A DNA stretch of 60,357 bases from Streptomyces sp. Ncost-T10-10d (GTDB lineage: Bacteria; Actinomycetota; Actinomycetes; Streptomycetales; Streptomycetaceae), in the NCBI RefSeq assembly GCF_900091955.1, contig NZ_FMDF01000054.1, positions 1-60,357 of the forward strand. The letters run 5' to 3'. Below the pieces are notes generated by a model. The model searched no databases, was not told the DNA's origin, and saw nothing but the letters and a program-made list of their open reading frames with translations. Shown piece by piece: positions 9,152 to 18,219 of the stretch. Each line of letters opens with the position of its first letter. Position 1 is the stretch's first letter. A program made the position numbers and the translations under genes.

Positions 9152-9293
9152 TTGCATCAATCGGCCTGGATCTTCAAGGCTCGGTGGTCCCGTTGTGGCA
9201 GGCCCCGTTCGGGGGTCTTTGTGAGCCACTCCACAGGTGCTCACTCGTATGGCCCATGAGCAGGCGTGGCACACTGATCGTGTACCAGCAGCA

Positions 9294-9420
9294 GCGCACT
9301 CCGGGGTCGGTGCAATTCCGAACCGGCGGTTATAGTCCGCGACCCGTCCGCATCCAGCGGCCGGTTGACCAGGTGAAATTCCTGGACCGACGGTTAAAGT
9401 CCGGATGGGAGGCAGTGCGC
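9294..9420 (+). promoter_or_regulatory. FMN riboswitch (RFN element)
   Basis: Canonical RFN blocks are present in order: GCACTCCGGGGTCGGTG near 9296, GAACCGGCGGTTATAGTCC near 9319, and GACCGACGGTTAAAGTCCGG followed by ATGGGAGGCAGTGCGC near 9386-9420. The terminal P1 stem is closed by GCGCAC (9294-9299) with GTGCGC (9415-9420). It leads the riboflavin operon, whose first start is 159 nt downstream, and would repress expression when FMN is abundant. An inverted repeat TGCTCA (9238-9243) / TGAGCA (9257-9262) precedes it and may mark the promoter. Confidence 0.96.
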
Positions 9421-9578
9421 GGCGGGCCGTTTCACGGGTACGCCGCCGTCGGCGGATGGTCTTCGGGCAACCGATCCATCCGTGTATTCGGCATTCGGCG
9501 TCCCCTTGTCGCGTTCCCGCTTCATCTGTCGTCATCGACAGGCCCCGGAGTCCGTGCCCTAAGAGGCAGGAGGACCCG

Positions 9579-10679
9579 GTGGACACCGCAGCCGACATCA
9601 CCGCCATGCGCCGAGCGATCACGCTCGCAGCGCGCGGTCTCGGCTCCACCAGCCCCAACCCGGTCGTCGGCTGTGTCATCCTCGACGCCGCAGGCAGGCC
9701 GGCCGGCGAAGGATTCCACCAGCGCGCCGGTGGGCCGCACGCCGAGATCCACGCCCTGCGCGCCGCAGGCGACAGGGCCCGGGGCGGCACCGCCTACGTC
9801 ACTCTCGAACCCTGTAATCACACCGGCCGCACCGGTCCCTGCGCCCAGGCGCTCATCGAGGCCGGTGTCGCCCGCGTCGTCTACGCCGTCGGCGACCCGA
9901 ATCCGCAGGCCACCGGCGGTGCGGACACCCTGCGTGCGGCCGGGGTCAAAGCCGAGCAGGGGCTCCTCGCGGACGAGGCCGAGACGGGCAACGCGGCCTG
10001 GCTGACCTCGGTGCGCCTGGGCCGCCCGTACGTCCTGTGGAAGTACGCGGCGACCCTCGACGGCCGGATCGCGGCCGCCGACGCCACCAGCCGCTGGATC
10101 ACCTCGCCCGAGTCCCGCGCCGACGTCCACCGGCTGCGCGCCGAGGCCGACGCCGTCGTGGTCGGCTCCGGCACCGCCCGTGCCGACGACCCGCAGCTCG
10201 GCGTACGGGGCATCGAAGGCGCCGTACAGCCCCTGAGGGTGGTGGTCGACACCGGTGCCGGCGCCGTACGCCCCGGCGCCCGCGTCCTCGACGACACCGC
10301 GCCCACCCTGATCGCCGTCGCCGACGACGCCGACGCCCGCCATCTCCCCGAAGGGGCCGTCCTGCGGCTGCCGCGCGCCGCCACCGGCCCCGGCCTGGAC
10401 GTCCCCGCCCTGCTCGCCGCCCTGCACGGGCGAGGCATCCGCTCCGTACTCCTCGAAGGCGGCCCGACCCTGGCCGGGGCCTTCGTCGCGGCGGGAACGG
10501 TCGACAAGGTCGTCGGTTATCTCGCCCCCGTGCTCCTCGGCGCCGGCCCTGCGGCCCTCGCCGACGCCGGAATCTCCACCATCACCGATGCGTTGCGCCT
10601 CGATGTGACCGAGACCGTCCGTATCGGCCCCGATCTGCGCATCACCGCCGTCCCCGGCCCTGCCCGGAAGGGAAACTGA
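9579..10679 (+). CDS. ribD: Bifunctional diaminohydroxyphosphoribosylaminopyrimidine deaminase / 5-amino-6-ribosylaminouracil reductase
   Basis: A 366-residue cytosolic enzyme for the second and third steps of riboflavin synthesis from the GTP-derived pyrimidine. The start is the GTG at 9579, with AGGCAGGAGG just upstream; the frame is open further up but that lies in the riboswitch. The deaminase domain (1-145) has the zinc-binding HAE at 54-56 and the PC (78-79) plus C88 ligands. The C-terminal reductase domain begins with RPYVLWKYAATLDGRIA and has the NADPH-binding segment LLEGGPTLAGAF. It is the first gene of the FMN-controlled rib operon and abuts ribE without a gap. Confidence 0.97.
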   Translation: MDTAADITAMRRAITLAARGLGSTSPNPVVGCVILDAAGRPAGEGFHQRAGGPHAEIHALRAAGDRARGGTAYVTLEPCNHTGRTGPCAQALIEAGVARVVYAVGDPNPQATGGADTLRAAGVKAEQGLLADEAETGNAAWLTSVRLGRPYVLWKYAATLDGRIAAADATSRWITSPESRADVHRLRAEADAVVVGSGTARADDPQLGVRGIEGAVQPLRVVVDTGAGAVRPGARVLDDTAPTLIAVADDADARHLPEGAVLRLPRAATGPGLDVPALLAALHGRGIRSVLLEGGPTLAGAFVAAGTVDKVVGYLAPVLLGAGPAALADAGISTITDALRLDVTETVRIGPDLRITAVPGPARKGN

Positions 10680-11297
10680 GTGTTCACCGGAATTGTCGAA
10701 GAACTGGGTGAAGTCACCGCTGTCGAGAAGCTCGGCGACGCCTCCCGCTTCCGCCTGCGCGGTCCCGTCGTCACCGAAGGCGCCAAGCACGGCGACTCCA
10801 TCGCCGTCAACGGCGTCTGCCTCACCGTCGTCGACCTCGGCGACGGCGAGTTCACCGCCGATGTGATGGCCGAGACCCTGAACCGGTCCAGCCTCGGCGC
10901 CCTGGAGACCGGCTCCCGGGTCAACCTGGAGCGCCCCATGGCGGTCGGCGGCAGGCTCGGCGGCCACATCGTCCAGGGCCATGTCGACGGCACCGGCCGC
11001 ATCGTCGAGCGCGAGATCTCCGAGAACTGGGAGATCGTGAAGATCTCCCTCCCCGCGGACCTGACCCGCTACGTGGTGGAGAAGGGGTCGATCACCGTCG
11101 ACGGCGTCAGCCTGACCGTCGTCGACGCCGGACCCGACTACTTCACCATCAGCCTCATCCCCACCACCCTCGCCCTGACCACGCTCGGCATCAAGGAGCC
11201 CGGCGACCCGGTCAACCTCGAGGTGGACGTCATCGCGAAGTACGTCGAGCGGCTGCTCGGCAACACCGCGCAGGAACCCGAGGAGCCGGCGAAGTGA
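10680..11297 (+). CDS. ribE: Riboflavin synthase alpha chain
   Basis: A 205-residue enzyme that dismutates two 6,7-dimethyl-8-ribityllumazine molecules to riboflavin. It begins with the nearly invariant MFTGIVEELG and contains two homologous barrel halves; each carries the GDSIAVNGVCLTV / GSITVDGVSLTVV type signature. The GTG start follows directly after the ribD stop. Its last 4 bp overlap the GTG of the transporter gene, showing translational coupling within the rib operon. Confidence 0.97.
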   Translation: MFTGIVEELGEVTAVEKLGDASRFRLRGPVVTEGAKHGDSIAVNGVCLTVVDLGDGEFTADVMAETLNRSSLGALETGSRVNLERPMAVGGRLGGHIVQGHVDGTGRIVEREISENWEIVKISLPADLTRYVVEKGSITVDGVSLTVVDAGPDYFTISLIPTTLALTTLGIKEPGDPVNLEVDVIAKYVERLLGNTAQEPEEPAK

Positions 11298-11938
11298 CCG
11301 CGCTGAACTGGCTGAACTCGCAGGCGTTCACCGCCTTCGGACAGCACATCATCTGGTCCGACATGATCGGTAACACGGTCGGTCTGATCGCGCTGGCCCT
11401 GGGCTGGCTCCGCTCGATCTGGACCTGGCCCGCCCAGCTCCTGTCCGGCGTGGTCCTGGTCGCCGCCAATGTCTCTGTGCACCAGGCGGGCAGCGTCGGC
11501 AAGCAGCTCGTGGTCATCGCCGTGGCCGTCTGGGGCTGGCAGCAGTGGACCCGGGGCAAGCGGCAGGCCCAGGACGGCTCCCTCGCCGTACGGTTCGCCA
11601 CCTGGCGCGAGCGCGGCTACCTGCTGGGCGGCGCCGCACTCGGCACCCTCGCGGTCGGCGGCCTGTTCACCGCGTTCCCCTCACTCTCCTGGAGCCCGTG
11701 GGCGGACGCGTACATATTCGCCGGCACGCTCGTCGCGATGTTCGCCCAGGCCCGCGGCATGGTCGAGTTCTGGTTCGCCTGGCTCCTCGTCGACCTGGTC
11801 GGGGTACCGCTGAACTTCCACAGCGGTCTCGCCTTCTCCGGTCTCATCTACGTCGTGTACGGCGCCCTTGTGCTGTGGGGCATGCGCGACTGGTGGCTGC
11901 GTTCGCGGACACCCGCTCTGGAAGGAGCCACGGCATGA
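11294..11938 (+). CDS. ribM: PnuC-family riboflavin transporter
   Basis: A 214-residue integral membrane protein with about 7 hydrophobic segments and the Trp-rich character of the PnuC fold ([22 protein letters not shown]). In actinobacteria this PnuC relative sits inside the rib operon and is called RibM, a facilitator of riboflavin uptake; the position between ribE and ribBA is diagnostic. GTG at 11294 overlaps the ribE stop and its own stop overlaps the ribBA ATG, so both borders are coupled. A nicotinamide-riboside role is the alternative but is unlikely here. Confidence 0.9.
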   Translation: MTALNWLNSQAFTAFGQHIIWSDMIGNTVGLIALALGWLRSIWTWPAQLLSGVVLVAANVSVHQAGSVGKQLVVIAVAVWGWQQWTRGKRQAQDGSLAVRFATWRERGYLLGGAALGTLAVGGLFTAFPSLSWSPWADAYIFAGTLVAMFAQARGMVEFWFAWLLVDLVGVPLNFHSGLAFSGLIYVVYGALVLWGMRDWWLRSRTPALEGATA

Positions 11939-13230
11939 CTGCCCAGCCCACCTGGTTGCACCGGGAACACGAAAGCGCCGTCGAGGACCTGAGCCTCGAC
12001 CCCGTCGAGCAGGCGATCCGCGACATCGCCGCCGGACGGCCCGTCGTGGTCGTCGACGACGAGGACCGGGAGAACGAGGGCGACCTCGTCATCGCGGCCG
12101 AGATGGCCACCCCCGAGATCGTCGCGTTCATGATGAGCGAGTGCCGCGGCCTGATCTGCGCGCCCATGGAGAACGACGAGCTGGAACGGCTCGAACTGCC
12201 GCAGATGGTCGGCCACAACACCGAGTCGATGCGCACGGCCTTCACCGTCTCCGTCGACGCATCAGCGGCGCACGGCGTCACCACCGGCATCTCCGCCGCG
12301 GACCGGGCCACCACGCTCCGGATGCTGGCGGGCGGCGAGGCCGGCCCCGGCGACTTCGTACGGCCCGGCCACATCTTCCCGCTCCGCGCCCGCTCCGGCG
12401 GGGTGCTGGTCCGCAACGGCCACACCGAGGCCGCGGTCGACCTCGCCCGGCTCGCCGGACTGCGGCCCGCCGGAGCGATCGTCGAGATCGCCGGCGAGGA
12501 CGGCGTGATGCTGCGGCTGCCCCAGCTGGTCCCGTTCGCCCGCAAGCACGGCCTCACGATCATCTCCATCGAGGACCTGATCGCCTACCGCCGCACCTCG
12601 GAGCCGACCGTCCGCCGCGAGGCCGAGGTACGGCTGCCGACGAGCTTCGGCGCGTTCACCGCGTACGGCTACCGCTCCACGGCCGACGGTGTCGAGCACG
12701 TCGCGCTCGTCCACGGCGACATCGGGGACGGCGACGACGTCCTGACACGGATCCACTCCGAGTGCCTGACCGGCGACATCTTCCAGTCGCAGCGCTGCGA
12801 CTGCGGGCCCCAGCTGCACGCCTCCATGCGCCGGATCACCGAGGAGGGCCGAGGCGTCGTCATCTATCTGCGCGGCCACGAGGGCCGGGGCATCGGCCTG
12901 CTGTCCAAGCTGCGCGCCTACGAACTCCAGGAGCGCGGCATCGACACCCTCGACGCCAACCTCGAGCTCGGCCTGCCCGCCGACGCCCGGGACTACGCGG
13001 CCGGTGCCCAGATCCTCAAGGACCTCGGCGTCCACAGCCTCAGGCTGATGACCAACAACCCCGACAAGACGGCCGCGGTCCTGCGGCACGGTCTGGCCGT
13101 CACCGGCCGCGAGCCGATGCCCGTCCAGGCCGGCGAACACAATCTGCGCTACCTGCGCACCAAGCGCGACCGTATGGGGCACGACCTGCCCTGGCTCGAC
13201 GCCACGGCGTCGACCTGCGGCAACCAGTAA
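11935..13230 (+). CDS. ribBA: Bifunctional 3,4-dihydroxy-2-butanone-4-phosphate synthase / GTP cyclohydrolase II
   Basis: A 431-residue enzyme supplying both precursors of riboflavin. The ATG at 11935 has AAGGAG upstream and overlaps the ribM stop. The N-terminal DHBP synthase domain (about 20-220) shows the metal/acid loop [11 protein letters not shown] at 41-51. The C-terminal GTP cyclohydrolase II domain (about 228-431) shows the zinc ligands C277, C288 and C290 in [19 protein letters not shown] and the loop [10 protein letters not shown] near 313-322. Both active sites look intact. Confidence 0.97.
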   Translation: MTAQPTWLHREHESAVEDLSLDPVEQAIRDIAAGRPVVVVDDEDRENEGDLVIAAEMATPEIVAFMMSECRGLICAPMENDELERLELPQMVGHNTESMRTAFTVSVDASAAHGVTTGISAADRATTLRMLAGGEAGPGDFVRPGHIFPLRARSGGVLVRNGHTEAAVDLARLAGLRPAGAIVEIAGEDGVMLRLPQLVPFARKHGLTIISIEDLIAYRRTSEPTVRREAEVRLPTSFGAFTAYGYRSTADGVEHVALVHGDIGDGDDVLTRIHSECLTGDIFQSQRCDCGPQLHASMRRITEEGRGVVIYLRGHEGRGIGLLSKLRAYELQERGIDTLDANLELGLPADARDYAAGAQILKDLGVHSLRLMTNNPDKTAAVLRHGLAVTGREPMPVQAGEHNLRYLRTKRDRMGHDLPWLDATASTCGNQ

Positions 13231-13259
13231 CGATCACGGAAACGAGCGGTAGGAGAGAC

Positions 13260-13745
13260 ATGAGCGGCAAGGGTGCACCCGAACTGTCCGTACGCAACTG
13301 CGGTGACCTGCGTGTGGCGGTCGTCGCCGCCCAGTGGCACGAGAAGGTCATGGACGGACTCGTCGACGGCGCGCTGCGCGCCCTGCACGAGCTGGGCATC
13401 GACGAGCCGACCCTGCTCCGGGTGCCCGGCAGCTTCGAGCTCCCGGTGGTCGCCAAGGTCCTCGCCGGTCGCGGTTACGACGCCGTCGTCGCCCTCGGCG
13501 TGATCATCCGCGGTGGCACGCCGCACTTCGAGTACGTGTCCCACGGCGTCACCAACGGCCTGACCCAGGTCGCCGTCGACACCGGGGTCCCGGTCGGCTT
13601 CGGCGTACTCACCTGCGACACCGAGGAGCAGGCGCTCGACCGGGCCGGACTGGAAGGCTCCAACGAGGACAAGGGGCACGAAGCGGTCACCGCGGCCGTC
13701 GCCACCGCCGCCACGCTGCGCACGGTCAGCGAGCCCTGGCGCTGA
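13260..13745 (+). CDS. ribH: 6,7-dimethyl-8-ribityllumazine synthase (beta subunit)
   Basis: A 161-residue subunit that condenses the ribitylaminouracil with dihydroxybutanone phosphate; family members assemble into pentamers or icosahedral 60-mers. Signatures include [15 protein letters not shown] near 58-72 and the substrate loop [14 protein letters not shown] near 80-93 with its catalytic His. The ATG at 13260 follows GGAGAG. It is the last gene of the rib operon, 29 bp after ribBA; a separate his unit follows. Confidence 0.97.
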   Translation: MSGKGAPELSVRNCGDLRVAVVAAQWHEKVMDGLVDGALRALHELGIDEPTLLRVPGSFELPVVAKVLAGRGYDAVVALGVIIRGGTPHFEYVSHGVTNGLTQVAVDTGVPVGFGVLTCDTEEQALDRAGLEGSNEDKGHEAVTAAVATAATLRTVSEPWR

Positions 13746-13780
13746 GTGCGGGGCCCGGACCCCGTAGTCTAAGGACCATC

Positions 13781-14053
13781 ATGGCGAACAAAACCTTCGA
13801 AGAGCTCTTCGCCGAGCTGCAGCTCAAGGCCGCCAACGGCGACCCCTCCACCTCCCGTACCGCCGAGCTGGTGGACAAGGGTGTCCATGCCATCGGCAAG
13901 AAGGTCGTCGAGGAGGCCGCCGAGGTCTGGATGGCCGCCGAGCACGAGAGCAAGGACGCCGCCGCCGAGGAGATCTCCCAGCTGCTGTACCACGTCCAGG
14001 TGATGATGGTCGCCCGCGGGATCTCCCTCGACGACGTCTACGCTCACCTCTGA
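13781..14053 (+). CDS. hisE: Phosphoribosyl-ATP pyrophosphatase
   Basis: A 90-residue all-alpha enzyme for the second step of histidine synthesis. It contains the characteristic [13 protein letters not shown] and [14 protein letters not shown] helices that carry the metal-binding Glu residues. TAGTCT at 13766-13771, about 10 nt before the ATG, resembles a -10 element, and AAGGA follows it, so hisE-hisG may have their own promoter behind the rib operon. Confidence 0.96.
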   Translation: MANKTFEELFAELQLKAANGDPSTSRTAELVDKGVHAIGKKVVEEAAEVWMAAEHESKDAAAEEISQLLYHVQVMMVARGISLDDVYAHL

Positions 14054-14134
14054 GCACGACCTGAGCACCACGTAGCACTCCGTACATCCACACACCCGTA
14101 CAAGACTCCCTCCTCGCAAAGGAAACCTGGCCTC

Positions 14135-14983
14135 ATGCTGCGCATCGCCGTCCCCAACAAGGGTTCACTCTCCGGGCCTGCGATGGCGATGCTCCATGAG
14201 GCCGGCTACCAGCAGCGCAAGGAGTCCAAGGAGCTCGTCCTCGTCGACCCCGAGAACGAGGTCGAGTTCTTCTACCTGCGGCCGCGCGACATCGCGATCT
14301 ACGTCAGCTCCGGCCGCCTCGACATCGGCATCACCGGCCGCGACCTGCTGCTGGACTCCGGCGCCGACTCCGAGGAGATCCTCCAGCTCGGCTTCGCCCG
14401 TTCCACCTTCCGCTACGCCACCAAGCCGGGCACGGCCCAGGGCCCGCAGGACTTCGACGGCAAGACGATCGCCACCTCCTACGAGGGCATCGTCGCCAAG
14501 CACCTCGCCGATGTCGGCGTCAACGCCTCCGTCGTCCACCTCGACGGCGCGGTCGAGACCGCCATCGAACTCGGTGTCGCCCAGGTCATCGCCGATGTCG
14601 TGGAGACCGGCACCAGCCTGCGCAACGCCGGACTCGAAGTCATCGGCGAGCCGATCATGAAGTCGGAGGCCGTCGTCATCCGCCGCACCGGCGCACCGGA
14701 CGACGACCCCAAGGTGCAGCAGTTCCTCCGCCGCCTCCAGGGCGTCCTGGTCGCCCGCAGCTACGTGATGATGGACTACGACTGCCGCGTCGAGCACCTG
14801 GAGCGCGCGGTGGCCCTCACCCCGGGCCTGGAGTCGCCGACCATCTCCCCGCTGCACCACGAGGGCTGGGTCGCCGTCCGTTCCATGGTCGCCGCCCGGG
14901 AGGCCCAGCGGATCATGGACGATCTGTACGACCTCGGCGCCCGCGCCATCCTCACCACCGCCATCCACGCCTGCCGCCTCTGA
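14135..14983 (+). CDS. hisG: ATP phosphoribosyltransferase, long form
   Basis: A 282-residue first enzyme of histidine synthesis; the length shows the long form with a C-terminal ACT-like regulatory domain for histidine feedback inhibition. It begins MLRIAVPNKGSLS and has the PRPP-binding segment GVAQVIADVVETGTSLRNA near 148-166. AAAGGAAAC precedes the ATG. It lies 81 bp after hisE in the usual actinobacterial hisE-hisG order. Confidence 0.97.
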   Translation: MLRIAVPNKGSLSGPAMAMLHEAGYQQRKESKELVLVDPENEVEFFYLRPRDIAIYVSSGRLDIGITGRDLLLDSGADSEEILQLGFARSTFRYATKPGTAQGPQDFDGKTIATSYEGIVAKHLADVGVNASVVHLDGAVETAIELGVAQVIADVVETGTSLRNAGLEVIGEPIMKSEAVVIRRTGAPDDDPKVQQFLRRLQGVLVARSYVMMDYDCRVEHLERAVALTPGLESPTISPLHHEGWVAVRSMVAAREAQRIMDDLYDLGARAILTTAIHACRL

Positions 14984-15018
14984 CGGCCGGGCGACCACCC
15001 GGAAGACAGAAGAACACG

Positions 15019-15483
15019 ATGTCCGCCCCCGCGCCCCGGCCCGAACTCCCCACGCTCCCGGTCACGTTCCGGCCGACCCGAACCCGGGTGGTCCTGCTGA
15101 CCGTGGGGGCGGCGATGTTCGTCGTCATCACCGTCATCGCCCTGACCCTGGAGCAGCTGAGCGCGGGGGAGCGCTCCAGCTTCATCTTCACCGCGTTGCT
15201 GTTCTTCGGCGTACTCGCGCTGCTCAGCCGCCCGAAGATCGTCGCGAACGAGGACGGCGTGACGGTGGTCAATCTCACCCGAACGCGCCGACTGTCCTGG
15301 GCGGAGATTCTCCGTGTCAACCTGCGCGTCGGCGACCCCTGGGTCTTTCTCGACCTGAGCGACGGGACCAGCATGCCGGCCCTCGGTATCCAGCCGGGAA
15401 TCGCCAAGCAGCAAGCCATCCGCGATGCCCGTGCGCTCCGCGCCCTCGCCGAGAACCACGGCACCGGTACGGACAACGGCTGA
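15019..15483 (+). CDS. PH-like domain membrane protein
   Basis: A 154-residue protein. Two adjacent hydrophobic helices (about 28-50 and 56-68) are followed by a C-terminal PH-like domain (PKIVANEDGVTVVNLTRTRR, then LSWAEILRVNLR). This layout matches the actinobacterial PH-domain family commonly found directly after hisG. Its function is unknown; it is probably anchored in the membrane with the PH domain in the cytosol. Possibly cotranscribed with hisG (35 bp gap). Confidence 0.8.
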   Translation: MSAPAPRPELPTLPVTFRPTRTRVVLLTVGAAMFVVITVIALTLEQLSAGERSSFIFTALLFFGVLALLSRPKIVANEDGVTVVNLTRTRRLSWAEILRVNLRVGDPWVFLDLSDGTSMPALGIQPGIAKQQAIRDARALRALAENHGTGTDNG

Positions 15484-15668
15484 GCCCCCTGCCCCGTACG
15501 GCCTCTTCTTGTTTACTCTGGAGGACGGCGGCGCCCCGTGCGCCCCGCCCCGCACCAGAGGGTCCATGAGGCCTGCGGGGCTTTCCTGCGACCCAAGGAG
15601 TGACTCCTTCCAGCAATGGACGGATCGTCCGGTAGTACCTGCGCCGCCCCTTCCCAGGAGGCGGCGGC
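15484..15668 (+). promoter_or_regulatory. GC-rich structured leader before the CNNM pair
   Basis: This gene-free stretch holds several small hairpins: a perfect AAGGAGTGACTCCTT (15595-15609), GGAC/GTCC near 15623-15635, and a GCCGCC / GGCGGC pair directly before the ATG whose right arm masks the ribosome-binding site. No known riboswitch consensus could be recognised. A regulated leader is possible. Confidence 0.3.
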
Positions 15669-17039
15669 ATGACCACCCCCCTGCTGCTTCTGAGCGCAGC
15701 ATTCCTTCTCATCCTCGCCAACGGATTCTTCGTGGCAGCCGAGTTCGGGCTGGTCACGGTGGAGCGGCCGGACGCCGAGCGCGCCGCCGCCGAGGGCGAC
15801 CGGCGGGCCCGCACCGTCGTCGAAGCCCTGCGTGAACTCTCCTTCCAGCTCTCCGGCACCCAGCTCGGCATCACCATCACCTCGCTGGTCGTCGGCATGC
15901 TCGCCGAACCGGCACTCGCCCAGCTGCTCGACGGCCCCCTCACCGCGACCGGTCTGCCCGACGGCGCCGTACCCGGCATCAGCGTGGTGATCGGGATGAT
16001 GGTGGCCTCCGCCGTCCAGATGGTGATCGGCGAACTCGTGCCCAAGAACTGGGCGGTCTCCCGGCCGCTCCAGGTCGCCCGGTTCGTCGCCGGCCCCCAG
16101 CACCGTTTCTCCGCCGCGCTCCGGCCGGTGATCAGCCTGCTGAACACCGTCGCCAACCGGCTGGTACGACTGCTGGGTGTCGAACCCACCGATGAGCTGG
16201 CCTCCGCCCGTACCCCCGGGGAACTGGTTTCCCTGGCCCGGCACTCGGCCGAGGCCGGCACCCTCGAACAGGACACCGCGGATCTCTTCGTACGGACCCT
16301 GTCGCTCGCCGGACTCACCGCACAGCACGTCATGACCCCACGGGTGAAGGTCAGCGCCCTGCAGTCCTCGGCGACCGCGGAGGATGTCCTCAACCTCACC
16401 CGCGCCACCGGCCTCTCCCGCTTCCCCGTCTACCGGGAGCGCATCGACGAGGTCGTTGGCATGATCCACCTCAAGGACGCGCTCGCCGTGCCCGCCCAGG
16501 ACCGGCTGCGCACGCCCGCGGGCCGGATCGCCGTACCGCCGCTGCTGGTGCCGGAGACACTGCCCGTCGAACAGCTGCTCCAGCGGCTGCGCAACGAACA
16601 GCCGATCGCCGTGGTCGTCGACGAGTACGGCGGCACCGCCGGGGTCGTCACCCTCGAGGACATCATCGAAGAACTCGTCGGCGAGGTCAGGGACGAGCAC
16701 GACGCCGAAGGCGCCGACCGGCCCGAACTGGCCCCCGCCGCTCCCGAGGACGGCCGCCCGGCCTGGGATGCCGAAGGCAGCTGCCGGGTCCTGACCCTGC
16801 GCCGGATAGGGCTCGACGTCCCCGACGGACCGTACGAGACCGTGGCCGGACTCGTTGCCGATCTGCTGGGCCGCATCCCTGCCCCCGGCGACCGGGCCGA
16901 ACTGCCCGGCTGGCGGATCTCCGTCCGCCAGGTCGACCACTACCGCGCCGAGAAGGTCCGCTTCGTACGCACGGCCGAGGTGACCGACCCCGTCACCGAG
17001 ACACCGCTGGCCCACGGCGTCCTGGAGGCCGTGCGATGA
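15669..17039 (+). CDS. CNNM/CorC-type (hemolysin-family) membrane protein 1
   Basis: A 456-residue protein. Residues about 1-185 form the DUF21/CNNM transmembrane domain (FLLILANGFFVAAEFGLVTV and VVIGMMVASAVQMVIGELVPKN in the two halves), 205-325 hold a CBS pair (VMTPRV and IAVVVDEYGGTAGVVTLEDI), and 345-440 a CorC_HlyC domain. The family is linked to Mg2+/Co2+ homeostasis; the old hemolysin name is historical. AGGAGG precedes the ATG. The last 4 bp overlap the next gene. Confidence 0.9.
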   Translation: MTTPLLLLSAAFLLILANGFFVAAEFGLVTVERPDAERAAAEGDRRARTVVEALRELSFQLSGTQLGITITSLVVGMLAEPALAQLLDGPLTATGLPDGAVPGISVVIGMMVASAVQMVIGELVPKNWAVSRPLQVARFVAGPQHRFSAALRPVISLLNTVANRLVRLLGVEPTDELASARTPGELVSLARHSAEAGTLEQDTADLFVRTLSLAGLTAQHVMTPRVKVSALQSSATAEDVLNLTRATGLSRFPVYRERIDEVVGMIHLKDALAVPAQDRLRTPAGRIAVPPLLVPETLPVEQLLQRLRNEQPIAVVVDEYGGTAGVVTLEDIIEELVGEVRDEHDAEGADRPELAPAAPEDGRPAWDAEGSCRVLTLRRIGLDVPDGPYETVAGLVADLLGRIPAPGDRAELPGWRISVRQVDHYRAEKVRFVRTAEVTDPVTETPLAHGVLEAVR

Positions 17040-18136
17040 GCCTCGTCCAGCTGCTGTTCGCGGCGCTCCTCGTGCTGGCGAACGGCTTCTTCGTGGGGGC
17101 CGAGTTCGCCCTCGTCTCCGTACGGCGCAGCCAGGTCGAACCTCTGGCGGCGGCAGGGTCGGGCCGGGCCCGCCAGGTGCTGTACGGCCTGGAGAACCTG
17201 CCGCAGATGATGGCTGCCGCCCAGTTCGGCATCACCGTCTGCTCGCTGACCCTCGGCGCCGTCGCCGAACCGACCGTCGCCCATCTGCTGGAGCCGGTCT
17301 TCCAGGCGGTCCACCTGCCCGAGGGCCTGATCCATCCGCTCGGCTATGTGCTGGCGCTCGTCTTCGTGGTCTTCCTCCATCTCGTCATCGGCGAAATGGT
17401 CCCGAAGAACCTCGCGATGGCGGCGCCGGAGAAGACCGCGCTCTGGCTCAGCCCCGGCCTCGTCGGCTTCGCCCGCGTGTGCCGTCCGGTCACCTCCGCA
17501 CTGGGCGCATGCGCCCGGCTGGTGCTCCGGCTCTTCGGCGTCGAGCCGAAGGACGAGGTGGAGGCCGTCTTCACCAGCGAACAGCTCAACCGGCTCGTCG
17601 AGGACTCCGGCCAGGCCGGACTGCTGGAGCCGGAGGCGCAGGAGCGGCTGGAGGACGCACTGGAGCTGGGCAGCAGGCCCGTCACCGATGTGCTGCTCAG
17701 CCGGGCCTCCCTGGTGACGGTGGACCCCTCCGTCACCCCGCACCGGATCGAGGAGCTGACCGTACGGACCGGCTACTCGCGCTTTCCCGTGTGCGCGGAG
17801 GGCGGCGGCCCGTTCATGGGCTATCTGCACGTCAAGGATGTCCTGGACCTGGAGGACGGCGAGCGGGCCGTCCCGCAGCACGTGTGGCGCCCGATGGCGA
17901 CCGTGAGGGCCGAGCTGCCCCTGGACGACGCCCTGACCGTGATGCGCCGCGCGGCGACGCATCTGGCGCAGGTCGCCGACGCATCGGGCCGGGTCCTGGG
18001 CCTGGTCGCCATGGAGGACGTCCTGGAGATGCTGGTCGGCGAGGTACGCGACCCGGCCCACCGGGTCGCGTTGCCGCGCCGGACGACGGACACGACAGCC
18101 GCCGGCACCGGCGAACTCACCGCGTCGGTCCCTTAG
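17036..18136 (+). CDS. CNNM/CorC-type (hemolysin-family) membrane protein 2
   Basis: A 366-residue paralogue of the preceding gene, starting at an overlapping ATGA. It has the same DUF21 core (LLVLANGFFVGAEFALVSVR; VVFLHLVIGEMVPKN) and a CBS pair ending LGLVAMEDVLEMLVGEVRDP, but it lacks the C-terminal CorC_HlyC domain, so it is about 90 residues shorter. The coupling suggests a heteromeric complex of a long and a short CNNM subunit. Ion specificity is inferred from the family only. Confidence 0.9.
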   Translation: MSLVQLLFAALLVLANGFFVGAEFALVSVRRSQVEPLAAAGSGRARQVLYGLENLPQMMAAAQFGITVCSLTLGAVAEPTVAHLLEPVFQAVHLPEGLIHPLGYVLALVFVVFLHLVIGEMVPKNLAMAAPEKTALWLSPGLVGFARVCRPVTSALGACARLVLRLFGVEPKDEVEAVFTSEQLNRLVEDSGQAGLLEPEAQERLEDALELGSRPVTDVLLSRASLVTVDPSVTPHRIEELTVRTGYSRFPVCAEGGGPFMGYLHVKDVLDLEDGERAVPQHVWRPMATVRAELPLDDALTVMRRAATHLAQVADASGRVLGLVAMEDVLEMLVGEVRDPAHRVALPRRTTDTTAAGTGELTASVP

Positions 18137-18139
18137 GGT

Positions 18140-18184
18140 CTCGATCGCCGGACGGGCTGATTCTCATCCCGTCCGGCGATCGAG
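18140..18184. terminator. Strong bidirectional hairpin terminator
   Basis: A perfect 17-bp stem pairs CTCGATCGCCGGACGGG (18140-18156) with its complement at 18168-18184 around an 11-nt loop. It lies between the stops of the converging CNNM and AAA-ATPase genes and would serve both. Confidence 0.85.
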
Positions 18185-18219
18185 GACAACGGCCACCGGG
18201 CGACCGAGGCAGCCCGCCC

